A DNA stretch of 64,000 nucleotides, taken from NCBI GenBank assembly GCA_002408205.1, contig DHQY01000014.1:179895-243894 (forward strand), given 5' to 3'. The position numbers were made by a program, and so were the translations under genes. Positions 1 through 8,745 of the stretch are shown here, in pieces (the first letter of the stretch is position 1; each line of letters starts with the position of its first letter). The DNA is from Bacteroidales bacterium UBA5326. GTDB lineage: Bacteria; Bacteroidota; Bacteroidia; Bacteroidales; UBA932. The notes under the pieces were generated by a model. That model made no database searches, had not been told where the DNA came from, and saw nothing but the letters and a program-made list of their open reading frames with translations.

Positions 1-67
1 TGTTCTGGGCCGTTGCAGAGGCAACTCCGGCAAAACATAAAACCAATATCAAAAAAATCTTTTTCAT
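1..67 (-). CDS. Exported protein, N-terminal fragment only
   Basis: The first 22 codons of a gene that continues off the left edge. It starts at the ATG at 67 and reads as a signal peptide: two lysines, a hydrophobic core (IFLILVLCFAGVA) and a likely signal peptidase I site near ATAQN. GGAGG lies 5 nt before the ATG, inside the last codons of the upstream gene, so translation is probably coupled to it. It is the third gene of the proS operon. The mature protein is not visible, so no function can be given. Confidence 0.75.
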   Translation of the reverse strand, partial: MKKIFLILVLCFAGVASATAQN

Positions 68-68
68 A

Positions 69-779
69 TCAACCTCCGTTAGCCTTAACGTCATCGGATT
101 TGAAAGCAAAACCAAGCCTTTTGCCTGTCTGCATCTTTGAACTGTCTATTTTGGCATTCATCTGCTCTACGCTGGCTATGGCCACTACTTCGTAAGGAGG
201 GGCCAACAAGTCAAAATTGAGCGTATAAATTATGGCTGTTTCAACAATAGATACCACAGCAGCCTTGTCTATGGGCCATTCTCCAAAACGGGCAATCTTT
301 TTGTTTTCCTGGCGTTTACCTTCAGTAAAAAAACTTTTGTCCTTGTTTATGAATATCCGCGCAATAAGATAGCCGAGATCATCCTTCCGATTGTATTTGA
401 AAGAATCGGTCAGGAAATTATACACAGATATAATCCCGCAATATGAAGCAAAAGGATCTCTTTTCACATGCTCGTTCTTCCAGATGGGATGATCCCTGTC
501 AAACTGGAATACATCGGTGTGCATGCTAAAGAGCAATATGTCGTCTGCGAATTTGAGCTCAGCTTCGAATTTGCCCCTGTCGCGGTATTCAAACCGTACA
601 CGGCGGTTGTCTTCATCTACAAGCATCTCATTCACATCGTTGCTCATCTCATGCAGGATCTCCTTCAACAGGTTGAACACTTCCAGTGTTTGCATGAATA
701 CTTTGTTCTTCAACTGCGATTTAATGTTCAGACCGTCAATGATCTGTTGCCTGCTCGGGGGAATTTCAGAATTATTCAT
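69..779 (-). CDS. Conserved hypothetical protein, 236 aa
   Basis: A soluble protein with no signal peptide or membrane segment. I recognise no catalytic motif. The sequence is balanced and globular (for example FEYRDRGKFEAELKFADD near residue 70 and RFGEWPIDKAAVVSIVETAI near 170), and the frame is clean over 236 codons, so it is a real gene. It lies 11 bp downstream of proS on the same strand, and its stop is 1 bp from the next ATG, so the three genes form an operon. It resembles the uncharacterised cytosolic proteins often found beside proS in Bacteroidales; that resemblance is from memory. Confidence 0.8.
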   Translation of the reverse strand: MNNSEIPPSRQQIIDGLNIKSQLKNKVFMQTLEVFNLLKEILHEMSNDVNEMLVDEDNRRVRFEYRDRGKFEAELKFADDILLFSMHTDVFQFDRDHPIWKNEHVKRDPFASYCGIISVYNFLTDSFKYNRKDDLGYLIARIFINKDKSFFTEGKRQENKKIARFGEWPIDKAAVVSIVETAIIYTLNFDLLAPPYEVVAIASVEQMNAKIDSSKMQTGKRLGFAFKSDDVKANGG

Positions 780-790
780 TGTATGTTTTA

Positions 791-2263
791 TTAATAGGCT
801 CTCGCAAATACCACTCGTTGTTTAGAAGGTTTTCCGCTATACATGCACACACCGGGTTGCGGATGTTCCCATTCGGGAATCAGCCGTATGGTGGCTTTAG
901 TTTCTTCTTTGATCTTTTCTTCCGTTTCGGTCGTACCGTCCCAGTGGCAAAGGAAGAAACCGCCGTTTTCAATTCTTTCTTTGAATTCATCGTAAGAATC
1001 AACTTCATACGTATGGGATTCCCTGAATTTCAAAGCTTTTTCATATATATTCTTCTGAATCAGGTCAAGCAGTTCCAGCGTGTAATCCGCAATATTATTC
1101 ACAGGCACGACCGTCTTTTCCAACGTATCCCTGCGACATACCTCAACCGAAGCGTTTGCCATATCCCTGGGACCTATGGCAAAACGCACGGGAACACCTT
1201 TTACTTCCCATTCCGAGAATTTAAAGCCGGAACGGACGTTATCTCTGGCATCTATTTTCACAGAAATGCCTTTAGCCTCAAGCCGGACCTTCAGCTGTTC
1301 CATATGAGCGCAAATGGCAGACAACTCTTCTTCCCCTTTATAAATTGGAACCATAACGACTTGTATGGGAGCGAGTTTTGGGGGCAAAACCAATCCGTGG
1401 TTATCTGAATGTGCCATAACGAGAGCACCCATTAACCGGGTAGACACACCCCAGGACGTAGCCCAAACGTATTCGAGAACTCCTTCTTTATTGGCAAACT
1501 GTACATCAAAAGCCTTGGCAAAATTTTGTCCGAGGAAATGAGATGTGCCGGCCTGCAGGGCCTTCCCGTCCTGCATAAGGGCTTCCATACACAGGGTATC
1601 CAATGCACCTGCAAAACGTTCACTTGCCGTCTTTGGACCCACCCAGACCGGCATGGCCATAACTTCACGGGCGAAATCGGAATAGACGTTAATCATCCTG
1701 CGTGTTTCTTCAATTGCCTCCGCTGCGGTCGCATGCGCTGTATGACCCTCTTGCCAGAGAAACTCGGTAGTACGAAGAAAAAGCCGGGTACGCATTTCCC
1801 AACGAACCACGTTGGCCCATTGGTTACAAAGGATCGGCAGGTCCCTGTAAGATTTGATCCATCCCTTGTAGCTGTTCCAGATGATGGTTTCACTGGTTGG
1901 CCGCACTACCAATTCTTCTTCAAGACGTGCAGACGGATCCACCACCACGCCTGGACCGTCGGGATTGGTCATCAGCCGGTGATGCGTTACAACGGCACAC
2001 TCTTTGGCAAATCCTTCCACATGTTCGGCCTCCCTGCTCAAAAACGATTTTGGTATAAATAAAGGGAAATAAGCATTTACATGGCCCGTGACCTTGAAGC
2101 GCCTGTCCAGATCGTCGTGCATTTTTTCCCATATCGCATATCCATACGGTTTGATGACCATACATCCCCGGACGGCAGAATTTTCCGCCAGATCTGCCTT
2201 TGTCACGAGATTATTATACCATTCGGAATAATTTTCGTCCCTGTTCGTTATCTCTTTTGCCAT
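791..2263 (-). CDS. proS: Prolyl-tRNA synthetase, short (archaeal/eukaryote-like) type
   Basis: Class II aminoacyl-tRNA synthetase that charges tRNA-Pro. The chosen start (MAKEITNRDENYSEWYNN) gives 490 aa and matches family N-termini; an in-frame ATG at 2302 would add 13 unlikely residues. Seen: the ENSAVRGCMVIKPYGYAIWEKM block, the proline-site stretch VVRPTSETIIW, class II motif 2 (RTRLFLRTTEFLWQEGHTAH), the anticodon-binding domain after about residue 290 and the C-terminal ...RVVFARAY ending in tyrosine. There is no insertion domain between motifs 2 and 3, which places it in the archaeal/eukaryote-like group normal for Bacteroidota. It heads an operon with the 236-aa protein. Confidence 0.97.
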   Translation of the reverse strand: MAKEITNRDENYSEWYNNLVTKADLAENSAVRGCMVIKPYGYAIWEKMHDDLDRRFKVTGHVNAYFPLFIPKSFLSREAEHVEGFAKECAVVTHHRLMTNPDGPGVVVDPSARLEEELVVRPTSETIIWNSYKGWIKSYRDLPILCNQWANVVRWEMRTRLFLRTTEFLWQEGHTAHATAAEAIEETRRMINVYSDFAREVMAMPVWVGPKTASERFAGALDTLCMEALMQDGKALQAGTSHFLGQNFAKAFDVQFANKEGVLEYVWATSWGVSTRLMGALVMAHSDNHGLVLPPKLAPIQVVMVPIYKGEEELSAICAHMEQLKVRLEAKGISVKIDARDNVRSGFKFSEWEVKGVPVRFAIGPRDMANASVEVCRRDTLEKTVVPVNNIADYTLELLDLIQKNIYEKALKFRESHTYEVDSYDEFKERIENGGFFLCHWDGTTETEEKIKEETKATIRLIPEWEHPQPGVCMYSGKPSKQRVVFARAY

Positions 2264-2396
2264 TTCAGTTGATTTACCGGTACAATTTTTGTACTTTTCC
2301 AAGTATAAAAAAAGTTTGCTTTTTAAATATTTTTTGTTTAACTTGCGGCAAAAGTAAGCATTTTACCACAAAACTAAAAATAACAGGAGGTGCAAA

Positions 2397-3722
2397 ATGA
2401 AACGGATAATAGTTCTACTTTCGGTACTCTCGGGATTGGTTTTAGTCTCGTGCGGAACCGGTTATAATGTGGCTTCCGCCACTTATGACGACGCGACCTA
2501 TTTCAGACCAGGCGTAACGGCCCGCGTTCATGTTTTACCCGATGCCCAAACTGCCGAACAATTGAAAGCAGAGACAGTGGCCTGGGCTAAAGAGGAAGGC
2601 ACCCGCCTTGAAACCGTTTATACAGACCCCGACGGAGTGGTTGACATTGATGTCACACCCGGAACCACTTATCTGATTATGAGTCCGGAGGATGAATCAT
2701 ATGCCCGCAAACTGGAAAGGCTTGAAGAAGAAGGTGAGGAGGAAGAGGATTTCCGGCTCACAATCAACATGAATTTCGGTTATGATTTCTACAGCGACTA
2801 TCCTTATTATTATTGGAGGAATTATACCTGGAGGAGCCCGTGGAACAGACCCTGGTTCAGTTCCTGCTACAGACCCTGGTACTGGTATGATTCCTGGTAC
2901 AGTCCCTGGTACGGCAACGCTTACTTCGGATACAATCCGTGGTACTGGACCAGCTGGTCCTACGATCCGTGGTATTATGATCCCTGGTACAGACCCTGGT
3001 TCGGATATGGATTTTATAGCGGATGGTACGGAAACGGATGGTACGATGCCGGTTATTACTTTCCATTTAGTAACTTTTATCACGAATACTACCACGAAAA
3101 CAGGCGTATTGATCCAGGCAGAAATCTCGGAGGAACCACCAGACCAGAAGTACGTTCAGGAGGATCATATAAACGTATTGACCCAAAAATCAATCAATTG
3201 ACCGGTTCCAGAACATCCCGCGAAACTGATGTCACCAAAGAGACCCGCACAACAGATCCGCAAATGCGCAGTTATCAACGCGTATCGGGCAATACAGACA
3301 GTAAAGCCGTTTACAGGGAAGAAGCAACGCAGACCAATTCATTCTACCGCAGATCTTCCAATCTGTCAGACAACAATGATAACGTCCGCAATCAGGGGAC
3401 TACCTCTTCGGGATCCACCCGGAGTTCGGTAACCACAAACCCGGGATCGAGCCGCAGTTTCTACAGAAGCAATACCACTCCTTCCGGAACTGTAAATTCT
3501 TCCAGATCCGGAGTGACCCGGAGCAGCAGCGGTTCATCACAAAGCGGTAGCAGCAGTACATCCAGAAGTTATTCTTCTGAAAGCAACTCCAGGTCATCCT
3601 CTTCGGGATCCATGGGAACCCGCTCCGGAGGAAGCTACAGCAGCGGATCCGGCAGTAGCGGAAGCAGCTCAACCCGCTCGGGCGGAAGTTCCGGAAGCAG
3701 CGGAGGCGGGTACCGCAGGTAA
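2397..3722 (+). CDS. Aromatic PWY-repeat, Ser/Gly-rich lipoprotein
   Basis: A 441-aa probable surface or periplasmic lipoprotein with signal peptide and lipobox LVLVSC (Cys19). An ordered N-terminal part (about 20-120) is followed by an acidic stretch (EEEGEEEEDF). Residues about 130-225 are extremely rich in Trp, Tyr and Pro, with repeated PWY/PWF units. The last 200 residues are low-complexity Ser/Gly/Arg/Thr. A strong AGGAGG at 2385-2390 fixes the start. A FadL-type porin follows 52 bp downstream. Similar aromatic lipoproteins occur in Bacteroidales, but I know of no function; cell-surface adhesion or structural use is only a guess. Confidence 0.85.
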   Translation: MKRIIVLLSVLSGLVLVSCGTGYNVASATYDDATYFRPGVTARVHVLPDAQTAEQLKAETVAWAKEEGTRLETVYTDPDGVVDIDVTPGTTYLIMSPEDESYARKLERLEEEGEEEEDFRLTINMNFGYDFYSDYPYYYWRNYTWRSPWNRPWFSSCYRPWYWYDSWYSPWYGNAYFGYNPWYWTSWSYDPWYYDPWYRPWFGYGFYSGWYGNGWYDAGYYFPFSNFYHEYYHENRRIDPGRNLGGTTRPEVRSGGSYKRIDPKINQLTGSRTSRETDVTKETRTTDPQMRSYQRVSGNTDSKAVYREEATQTNSFYRRSSNLSDNNDNVRNQGTTSSGSTRSSVTTNPGSSRSFYRSNTTPSGTVNSSRSGVTRSSSGSSQSGSSSTSRSYSSESNSRSSSSGSMGTRSGGSYSSGSGSSGSSSTRSGGSSGSSGGGYRR

Positions 3723-3774
3723 ACACCTTCAGTGCTTTAATTTATTACCATACTTAACTGTTTTTTTTCAATTA

Positions 3775-5280
3775 ATGAAAAGATTATTCCTACTTGTTGC
3801 GTTGATCATTCCAATTGTTGCATCAGCGCAAAATGCTTGGGATGCGTTCCGCTATTCCCATCTTAACTACCAGGGCACTGCCCGTTCCATGGCTTTGGGA
3901 AATGCGGTTACCGCATTAGGCGGTGATTTTGGGTCCATAACCATTAATCCCGCCGGCTCTGCCATCTATCCCTATTCAGAGATAGCCATTACACCGTCTT
4001 TAACTAACAGTTTCTCGGATGTAACCTACCTGGGACAACAAACGAGTGACCGTTACAGTAAGATAGGTTTATCCCATTTTGGTTACGTGGGATCACTCCG
4101 CAGTAACGGCAGAAGTGTTTCCAGAATTACTTTTGCCGTAGGATATAATAAAGTGCAGGATTTTACTTCCAGAACCTCGGTTCATTTGAATAATTCCACA
4201 TCCAGCTGGCTTTCTTCCGTGGCAACCATGACCAACGGCATTCCTTCTGCAGATCTTGAGAAAAGCGATGACTACAACCCTTATTTTGATTCCAATGCTT
4301 CCTGGCGTTCAATCCTGGCCTGGGATACATACCTGCTCGATTTGCTCCCCGGCACAACAGACGAATATATTGGAGCCACCGAGAATCTGGACGGCTACCA
4401 GATAAGCGTGGGCGGGCCGCTTGATCAGCGATTCATTAAGGAAAGCAAAGGAAGTATGGGAGAATACCTTTTCAACATGGGATTTGGAATTGGTGAACGC
4501 GTTTTTGCCGGGATCAATCTTACGTTCCAAAATGTTTTTTACAGCACTTATGAGAAGTTTCAGGAAACGGCTAAAGACTATACCCAGTTTCAGACTGGTT
4601 TCCAAAGTTTTGCCCATACGTACAACCAACTGACCACAGGGATCGGATTCAATATCAAAGCGGGCATTATTGCACTTCCTACAGATAATCTCCGGCTCGG
4701 GTTCAGTGTAAGTACGCCTACCTGGACCTCTCTATCCGATGAATGGCAGGAATCCATGACAGCAGAATTCAATAGCGGGAACAGTTCATCCCGCAGTCCG
4801 GCCGGCAATTATTCTTACAGTGTCAGGACCCCTATGCGCTTTCAGGCAGGTATAGCCTATACATTTGGTTCTTTCGGATTCATAAGCTTTGATTACGAAG
4901 GCGTGGATTACAGAACCATGAAAATGGCGTCCGGAGAAGATAATTGGGCATTCGACGATGAAAATGAAGCTATCCGGTACGGATCGGACAACTATCATTT
5001 CCGGTATGCCAACAATTTCAGAGTTGGGGCCGAAGTCAGGCTGTCACCTGTATCCCTCAGAGCCGGTTATAATCTATATGGAAAACCGGAAGATTCATAT
5101 TCTCCGGCCCAAGTCATTTCAGCCGGTATAGGATTCCGTTCGGAAGGTTTTTTCATGGACCTTGGCGCAGCATACCGCCTTGCCGAATCTGAATCCTTCA
5201 CATTATACGACGACCAGCTTAACGGGATGAATGACTTATCCAATCTGAAGGTTTTGCTTACCATCGGACTTCGTTTCTGA
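3775..5280 (+). CDS. OMPP1/FadL-family outer-membrane transport protein
   Basis: A 501-aa predicted outer-membrane beta-barrel. The signal peptide ends near IVASAQ (residue 19). The family hallmark follows at once: YQGTARSMALGNAVTALGGDFGSITINPAGSA, the N-terminal segment that in FadL relatives forms the plug region. The rest alternates aromatic and small residues as in transmembrane strands and ends in a strand with terminal Phe (VLLTIGLRF). The family moves hydrophobic compounds across the outer membrane; the substrate here is unknown, and 'hemin receptor' labels on relatives are weakly supported. It probably shares a transcript with the lipoprotein upstream. Its last 45 bp overlap the convergent wbqC-like gene. 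Confidence 0.9.
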   Translation: MKRLFLLVALIIPIVASAQNAWDAFRYSHLNYQGTARSMALGNAVTALGGDFGSITINPAGSAIYPYSEIAITPSLTNSFSDVTYLGQQTSDRYSKIGLSHFGYVGSLRSNGRSVSRITFAVGYNKVQDFTSRTSVHLNNSTSSWLSSVATMTNGIPSADLEKSDDYNPYFDSNASWRSILAWDTYLLDLLPGTTDEYIGATENLDGYQISVGGPLDQRFIKESKGSMGEYLFNMGFGIGERVFAGINLTFQNVFYSTYEKFQETAKDYTQFQTGFQSFAHTYNQLTTGIGFNIKAGIIALPTDNLRLGFSVSTPTWTSLSDEWQESMTAEFNSGNSSSRSPAGNYSYSVRTPMRFQAGIAYTFGSFGFISFDYEGVDYRTMKMASGEDNWAFDDENEAIRYGSDNYHFRYANNFRVGAEVRLSPVSLRAGYNLYGKPEDSYSPAQVISAGIGFRSEGFFMDLGAAYRLAESESFTLYDDQLNGMNDLSNLKVLLTIGLRF

Positions 5281-5865
5281 CTCCAGATACTTCCAGGCCT
5301 CGGGGCCTTCATTTAAAATAAGATCCAAAACACTTTGCCCGGGAACAAATCCTTGTTTCCGGGCAAAAACCTGATAATAGGGTTTAGGCTCGTAAGCAGG
5401 TGTTATCTTTCTGTAATCATACCCGGAATAAGATTTCATGTATGACTCTGTTTCAGAGATTTTCACATCCATTTCCAGTAAGCGGAAACAACACGCCAGA
5501 ATTTCACGGTTATAGTCAAAGAGGGATATTGGGCCTGTTATCTCATAAAATGGACGGATATCATCCTGGTAATATTCAAAATAGGGAGAAGAGCTGTATG
5601 CGGAAACTATAGCAAGCCAGTGTACCCGCTGCCAGTCTTTGGACAGATCGAGCATAACATCCTTTATAAGGTTTTTTTCACCGTGCTTCCTCATCACGGG
5701 AACGACAAGGTTTTGCGGACCGTTTGCTCCGCAGATGGAACAACGAGTACGGTTAGTCTGTTTCTGGTAATGCTCGTATTGCTCTATTATACAGGTATCG
5801 CCCGCTCTGAAAACAGAAAAGAAGGCGACAGGCAACCAATAACCGGTAGAAAAAACCGCATCCAT
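5236..5865 (-). CDS. WbqC-family protein
   Basis: A 209-aa cytosolic protein of the WbqC-like family. Members sit in polysaccharide or lipid A loci and are thought to act in surface sugar synthesis; the reaction is not established. Typical features seen are the N-terminal FSTGYWLPVAFFSVF segment, QTNRTRCSICGANGPQNLVVPV near residue 35, and the central DVMLDLSKDWQRVHWLAIVSAYSSSPYFEYY block. It is the last gene of the lpxD-lpxC-lpxA operon, 13 bp after lpxA. Its 3' end overlaps the convergent FadL-type gene by 45 bp. Confidence 0.88.
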   Translation of the reverse strand: MDAVFSTGYWLPVAFFSVFRAGDTCIIEQYEHYQKQTNRTRCSICGANGPQNLVVPVMRKHGEKNLIKDVMLDLSKDWQRVHWLAIVSAYSSSPYFEYYQDDIRPFYEITGPISLFDYNREILACCFRLLEMDVKISETESYMKSYSGYDYRKITPAYEPKPYYQVFARKQGFVPGQSVLDLILNEGPEAWKYLESETKSDGKQNLQIG

Positions 5866-5878
5866 TTAGCTGTTAACG

Positions 5879-6679
5879 TTATTCGTCTTCCACCCTCTTT
5901 CCTTTCAATGGAATAATTCCGCGATGGGAAGACCTGATAAAAGACAGTATGATTTCCCTTTCCTCGGAAGGTTCAAGCACTTCTTCCACTTTATCGCAGG
6001 CATCGCTGATATTCAAACCTACCTGGTAGATGATACGGTAAATGTCGTGTATACGTTCAATCTGATCTGAAGTATATCCCCTGCGACGGAGCCCAATAAC
6101 ATTTATCCCGCAGTAACATAAAGGACGGCGTCCTGCAATAACATAGGGAGGCACATCTTTTCCTATCATGGATCCACCCGATATCATGGCATGAGTGCCT
6201 ATCCGGGAAAATTGATGAGCAGCAGAAGCTCCGCCAATAATAGCGTATTCATCCACGTCCGTTTCTCCTGCCAGTCCCACATAGGAAGTCAGGATCACAT
6301 GGTCTTTAATATAGCAGTCATGAGCTACGTGAACATAGGACATAACAAGACAATTATTGCCAATTCGCGTCACTCCTTTATGGCTGGCTGCGGTCCCGCG
6401 ATTAATGGTTGCACATTCTCTTATAGTGACTCCGTCACCTATCTCGACCCAGGAAATTTCTCCTGCATATTTCAAATCCTGTGGAATGGCTCCCACAACC
6501 GCACCGGGAAAGATTCTGCAGTTTTTGCCTATCTTCACATAGTCCATTATGGTCACATTAGGCCCCACCCAGGTACCATCACCAATCTCCACCTGTCCTG
6601 CAATTGTTGAAAACGCGCCCACTTCCACTCCCTTCCCAATAATTGCATCGGGATGGATGACATTAAGTTTTTGATTCAT
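5879..6679 (-). CDS. lpxA: UDP-N-acetylglucosamine O-acyltransferase
   Basis: Catalyses the first step of lipid A synthesis, transferring a 3-hydroxyacyl chain from ACP to UDP-GlcNAc in the cytosol. At 266 aa it has normal length. Left-handed beta-helix hexapeptide repeats run from residue about 9 (AIIGKGVEVGAFSTIAG, VEIGDGTWVGPNVTIMD) to about 185, including the catalytic-His segment VHVAHDCYIKDHVIL and the IGGASAAHQFSRIG block. A helical C-terminal domain follows. It lies 3 bp after lpxC in the lpxD-lpxC-lpxA-wbqC operon. In most Bacteroidota lpxA follows an lpxC-fabZ fusion; here it follows lpxC alone. Confidence 0.97.
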   Translation of the reverse strand: MNQKLNVIHPDAIIGKGVEVGAFSTIAGQVEIGDGTWVGPNVTIMDYVKIGKNCRIFPGAVVGAIPQDLKYAGEISWVEIGDGVTIRECATINRGTAASHKGVTRIGNNCLVMSYVHVAHDCYIKDHVILTSYVGLAGETDVDEYAIIGGASAAHQFSRIGTHAMISGGSMIGKDVPPYVIAGRRPLCYCGINVIGLRRRGYTSDQIERIHDIYRIIYQVGLNISDACDKVEEVLEPSEEREIILSFIRSSHRGIIPLKGKRVEDE

Positions 6680-6682
6680 AAT

Positions 6683-7588
6683 TTATAAATTCATTTGTTC
6701 TCTGATTTTTCCGGCCACTTCTATATTTGCTTTATGCCCGGGTTTGTATGCATGTATGTGAGCATTAAAGCGAGTGCCGGCCAACATAAGGTCACCTATC
6801 ATATCGAGGGTTTTATGCCGTGCGCATTCGTTGGGAAAGCGTAATCCTAAATGGTTCATATACCCCTTATGAACTGAAAGTTGCGGCTTATTGAATATCT
6901 GACGGAGCAGGGCCATATCTGCTTCAGAAACTTCTTTTTCTGCAATAACAAGAGCATTATCAAGATCGCCTCCCTTAACCAAATTATGTCGGTACAAAAA
7001 TAATACTTCGTGAAGAAAAACAAATGTCCGGCAGGATGCAATTTCAGTGGCAAAATCGGTATCTGAGGTATATATCGCCTTTTGCCGGCCTAATATTTCT
7101 GAATTAAAATCTATAGTCACATTCAGTTCAAAGTTATCTGCAGGCAAGACATCAATTTTAGTTCCGGTAACGGGGTCAGAATAATGTACCGGGGTCTTTA
7201 TTGTTATATACTTCCGTTCTGCCTGCTGCGCAAGAGTGCCGGCGTGCATAAAAGCTTCAACAAAAGGCAAGGCACTTCCGTCGAGGATCGGCACCTCGGG
7301 GGCGCTGAGTTGTACCAGCGCATTGTCAATTTCCATACCAAAGAAAGCGGCCATAAGGTGTTCCAGTGTGCTCACCTTTACATTATCTCTAAACAAAACG
7401 GTACCCCGTTCGGTATTCATTACATAATCCGCCAGGGCTTCAACTATGGGTTGCCCGGGAATATCCACTCTTTGAAAGCGTATACCGGTATTTTCCGGAG
7501 CAGGACACACTTTCATATCTGCATGCAGTCCCGTATGGAGCCCTATCCCGCTGAAATATAGTTCAGCAGCCAATGTATTTTGTTTCAT
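6683..7588 (-). CDS. lpxC: UDP-3-O-acyl-N-acetylglucosamine deacetylase, lacking FabZ domain
   Basis: A zinc deacetylase for the committed step of lipid A synthesis. Predicted zinc ligands are His77 (STLEH), His258 and Asp262 (ARHKTLDMIGD), with the catalytic His285 in KPGHKAN. The protein ends at residue 301, right after the LpxC fold. Bacteroidota LpxC is usually a bifunctional protein of about 460 aa with a C-terminal FabZ dehydratase. Here only 3 bp separate the stop from lpxA, so FabZ is absent from the locus. The start ATG overlaps the lpxD stop (ATGA), indicating coupled translation. Confidence 0.96.
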   Translation of the reverse strand: MKQNTLAAELYFSGIGLHTGLHADMKVCPAPENTGIRFQRVDIPGQPIVEALADYVMNTERGTVLFRDNVKVSTLEHLMAAFFGMEIDNALVQLSAPEVPILDGSALPFVEAFMHAGTLAQQAERKYITIKTPVHYSDPVTGTKIDVLPADNFELNVTIDFNSEILGRQKAIYTSDTDFATEIASCRTFVFLHEVLFLYRHNLVKGGDLDNALVIAEKEVSEADMALLRQIFNKPQLSVHKGYMNHLGLRFPNECARHKTLDMIGDLMLAGTRFNAHIHAYKPGHKANIEVAGKIREQMNL

Positions 7589-8574
7589 TTTTTTTGTTTA
7601 CCGGATTTTCTAAACTGAGCGTATGCTCTCATGTAATCCATATGATCTATGGCCGGCATACCAAGCAGTACCCTGTTCTCTTCTTTTACAGTACTAATCA
7701 CACCCGCCTGCGCTCCAATCTGTGTATTATCGGCAACAATCACATGCCCGACAATTCCTACCTGACCACCAATCATACAATGTTTTCCCACTTTGGAAGA
7801 ACCGGCAATGCCCGTTTGGGCAGCAATAACCGTATCTTCATCTATTACTACGTTATGTGCCACCTGAATGAGGTTATCCAGTTTCACTCCTCTTTTGATG
7901 AGGGTTGTGCCCATTGTCGCCCTGTCAACAGTTGTATTGGCACCAATTTCCACGTCGTCTTCAATAGTAACGATTCCAGTCTGCGGAATCTTTCTGTACT
8001 TTCCGTCTGCAGTAGGTGCGAATCCAAAACCGTCGGCCCCGATTACCGCATTGGCATGTATGACACAATTAGCACCAATAATACAACCATCATATACTTT
8101 AACACCGGCATACAAAACCGTATTTGCGCCTATCTGAACGTTTTCACCAATGTAAACCTGGGGATAGATCTGGGCCCCGTTTCCTATCTTTGAATATTTC
8201 CCAATATATGTATGTGAACCTATATATACTTTTTTCCCGATTGAAACTTTTCTGGAAATGGTACAGGGAAATTCCTTTCCTTTTTTCAATTTCTTGTTGC
8301 TGAAAAACCCCAGCACCTGGGCAATTGCCTCGTACGCATTGTCAACTTTTATGATTGTTGCCGGTATCTCGCCGGAAGGAACAAAACTTCTGTTTATTAG
8401 AACAACAGATGCCCGTGTATCATATATGTAACGTTCATATTTAGGATTTGCCAGAAAGCACAGCGTTCCGGGCTTACCCTGTTCTATACGTGAAACTCCT
8501 TTTACAATAGTATTTTCATCTCCGATAACCTCTCCGTTAAGGTGTCCGGCTATCGTTCCGGCGGTTAGATCCAT
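7585..8574 (-). CDS. lpxD: UDP-3-O-(3-hydroxyacyl)glucosamine N-acyltransferase
   Basis: Third enzyme of lipid A synthesis, adding the N-linked acyl chain. It is 329 aa, slightly short for the family. The N-terminal uridine-binding domain (about 1-100) contains the GVSRIEQGKPGTLCFLANPKY block. A left-handed beta-helix from about 110 to 300 holds many hexapeptide repeats (VSIGKKVYIGSHTYIGKYSKIGNG) and the HANAVIGADGFGFAP and IQVAHNVVI segments; the latter carries the catalytic His. It is first in the lipid A operon and overlaps lpxC by 4 bp. I found no clear promoter box in the 171 bp before it. Confidence 0.96.
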   Translation of the reverse strand: MDLTAGTIAGHLNGEVIGDENTIVKGVSRIEQGKPGTLCFLANPKYERYIYDTRASVVLINRSFVPSGEIPATIIKVDNAYEAIAQVLGFFSNKKLKKGKEFPCTISRKVSIGKKVYIGSHTYIGKYSKIGNGAQIYPQVYIGENVQIGANTVLYAGVKVYDGCIIGANCVIHANAVIGADGFGFAPTADGKYRKIPQTGIVTIEDDVEIGANTTVDRATMGTTLIKRGVKLDNLIQVAHNVVIDEDTVIAAQTGIAGSSKVGKHCMIGGQVGIVGHVIVADNTQIGAQAGVISTVKEENRVLLGMPAIDHMDYMRAYAQFRKSGKQKK

Positions 8575-8645
8575 ATTCAGATTTCAGATTTTTTTGTTCT
8601 GCAAATTTCGTTCCATTCGGGGAATAATGCAAATAAGAAAATAAA

Positions 8646-8677
8646 TTTGGCTTAAATAACTTAAATGATTACATTTG
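8646..8677 (+). promoter_or_regulatory. Promoter of nusA-infB
   Basis: TTTG at 8646-8649, a 20-bp spacer and TACATTTG at 8670-8677 match the Bacteroidota housekeeping consensus TTTG-N19-21-TAnnTTTG exactly. A start a few bases beyond the second box would give a leader of roughly 60 nt before nusA that includes the hairpin at 8700-8717. Both boxes are read from the sequence; the start site is inferred. Confidence 0.75.
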
Positions 8678-8699
8678 TAGCCGATTAGGAATATGTGCA

Positions 8700-8722
8700 A
8701 GAGGACCTCGGTCCTCTTTTTT
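8700..8722 (+). terminator. Terminator-like hairpin in the nusA leader (candidate attenuator)
   Basis: AGAGGACC at 8700-8707 pairs perfectly with GGTCCTCT at 8710-8717, and a run of T follows to 8722. This is an intrinsic terminator shape. It lies between the predicted promoter and the nusA start (8746), so it would act in the leader rather than after a gene. Alternatively it may terminate unrelated leftover transcription. NusA itself affects termination at such hairpins, so feedback control is possible but not shown. Confidence 0.65.
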
Positions 8723-8745
8723 ATTACAAATAAATAAAAACCACT

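Noticed and set aside
779..1408. 209-codon open frame antisense to proS
   Set aside because: A shadow of the proS 3' half; Phe/Arg-rich with no family signature.
2369..2376. Leftward TAGTTTTG box as the proS promoter
   Set aside because: It fits TAnnTTTG, but the only upstream TTTG is 16 bp away, and the box is over 100 bp from the proS ATG inside the leader of the divergent gene; too weak to annotate.
6640..6690. Frameshifted or degraded FabZ domain after lpxC
   Set aside because: Only 3 bp separate lpxC and lpxA, so there is no room; the domain is absent rather than broken.
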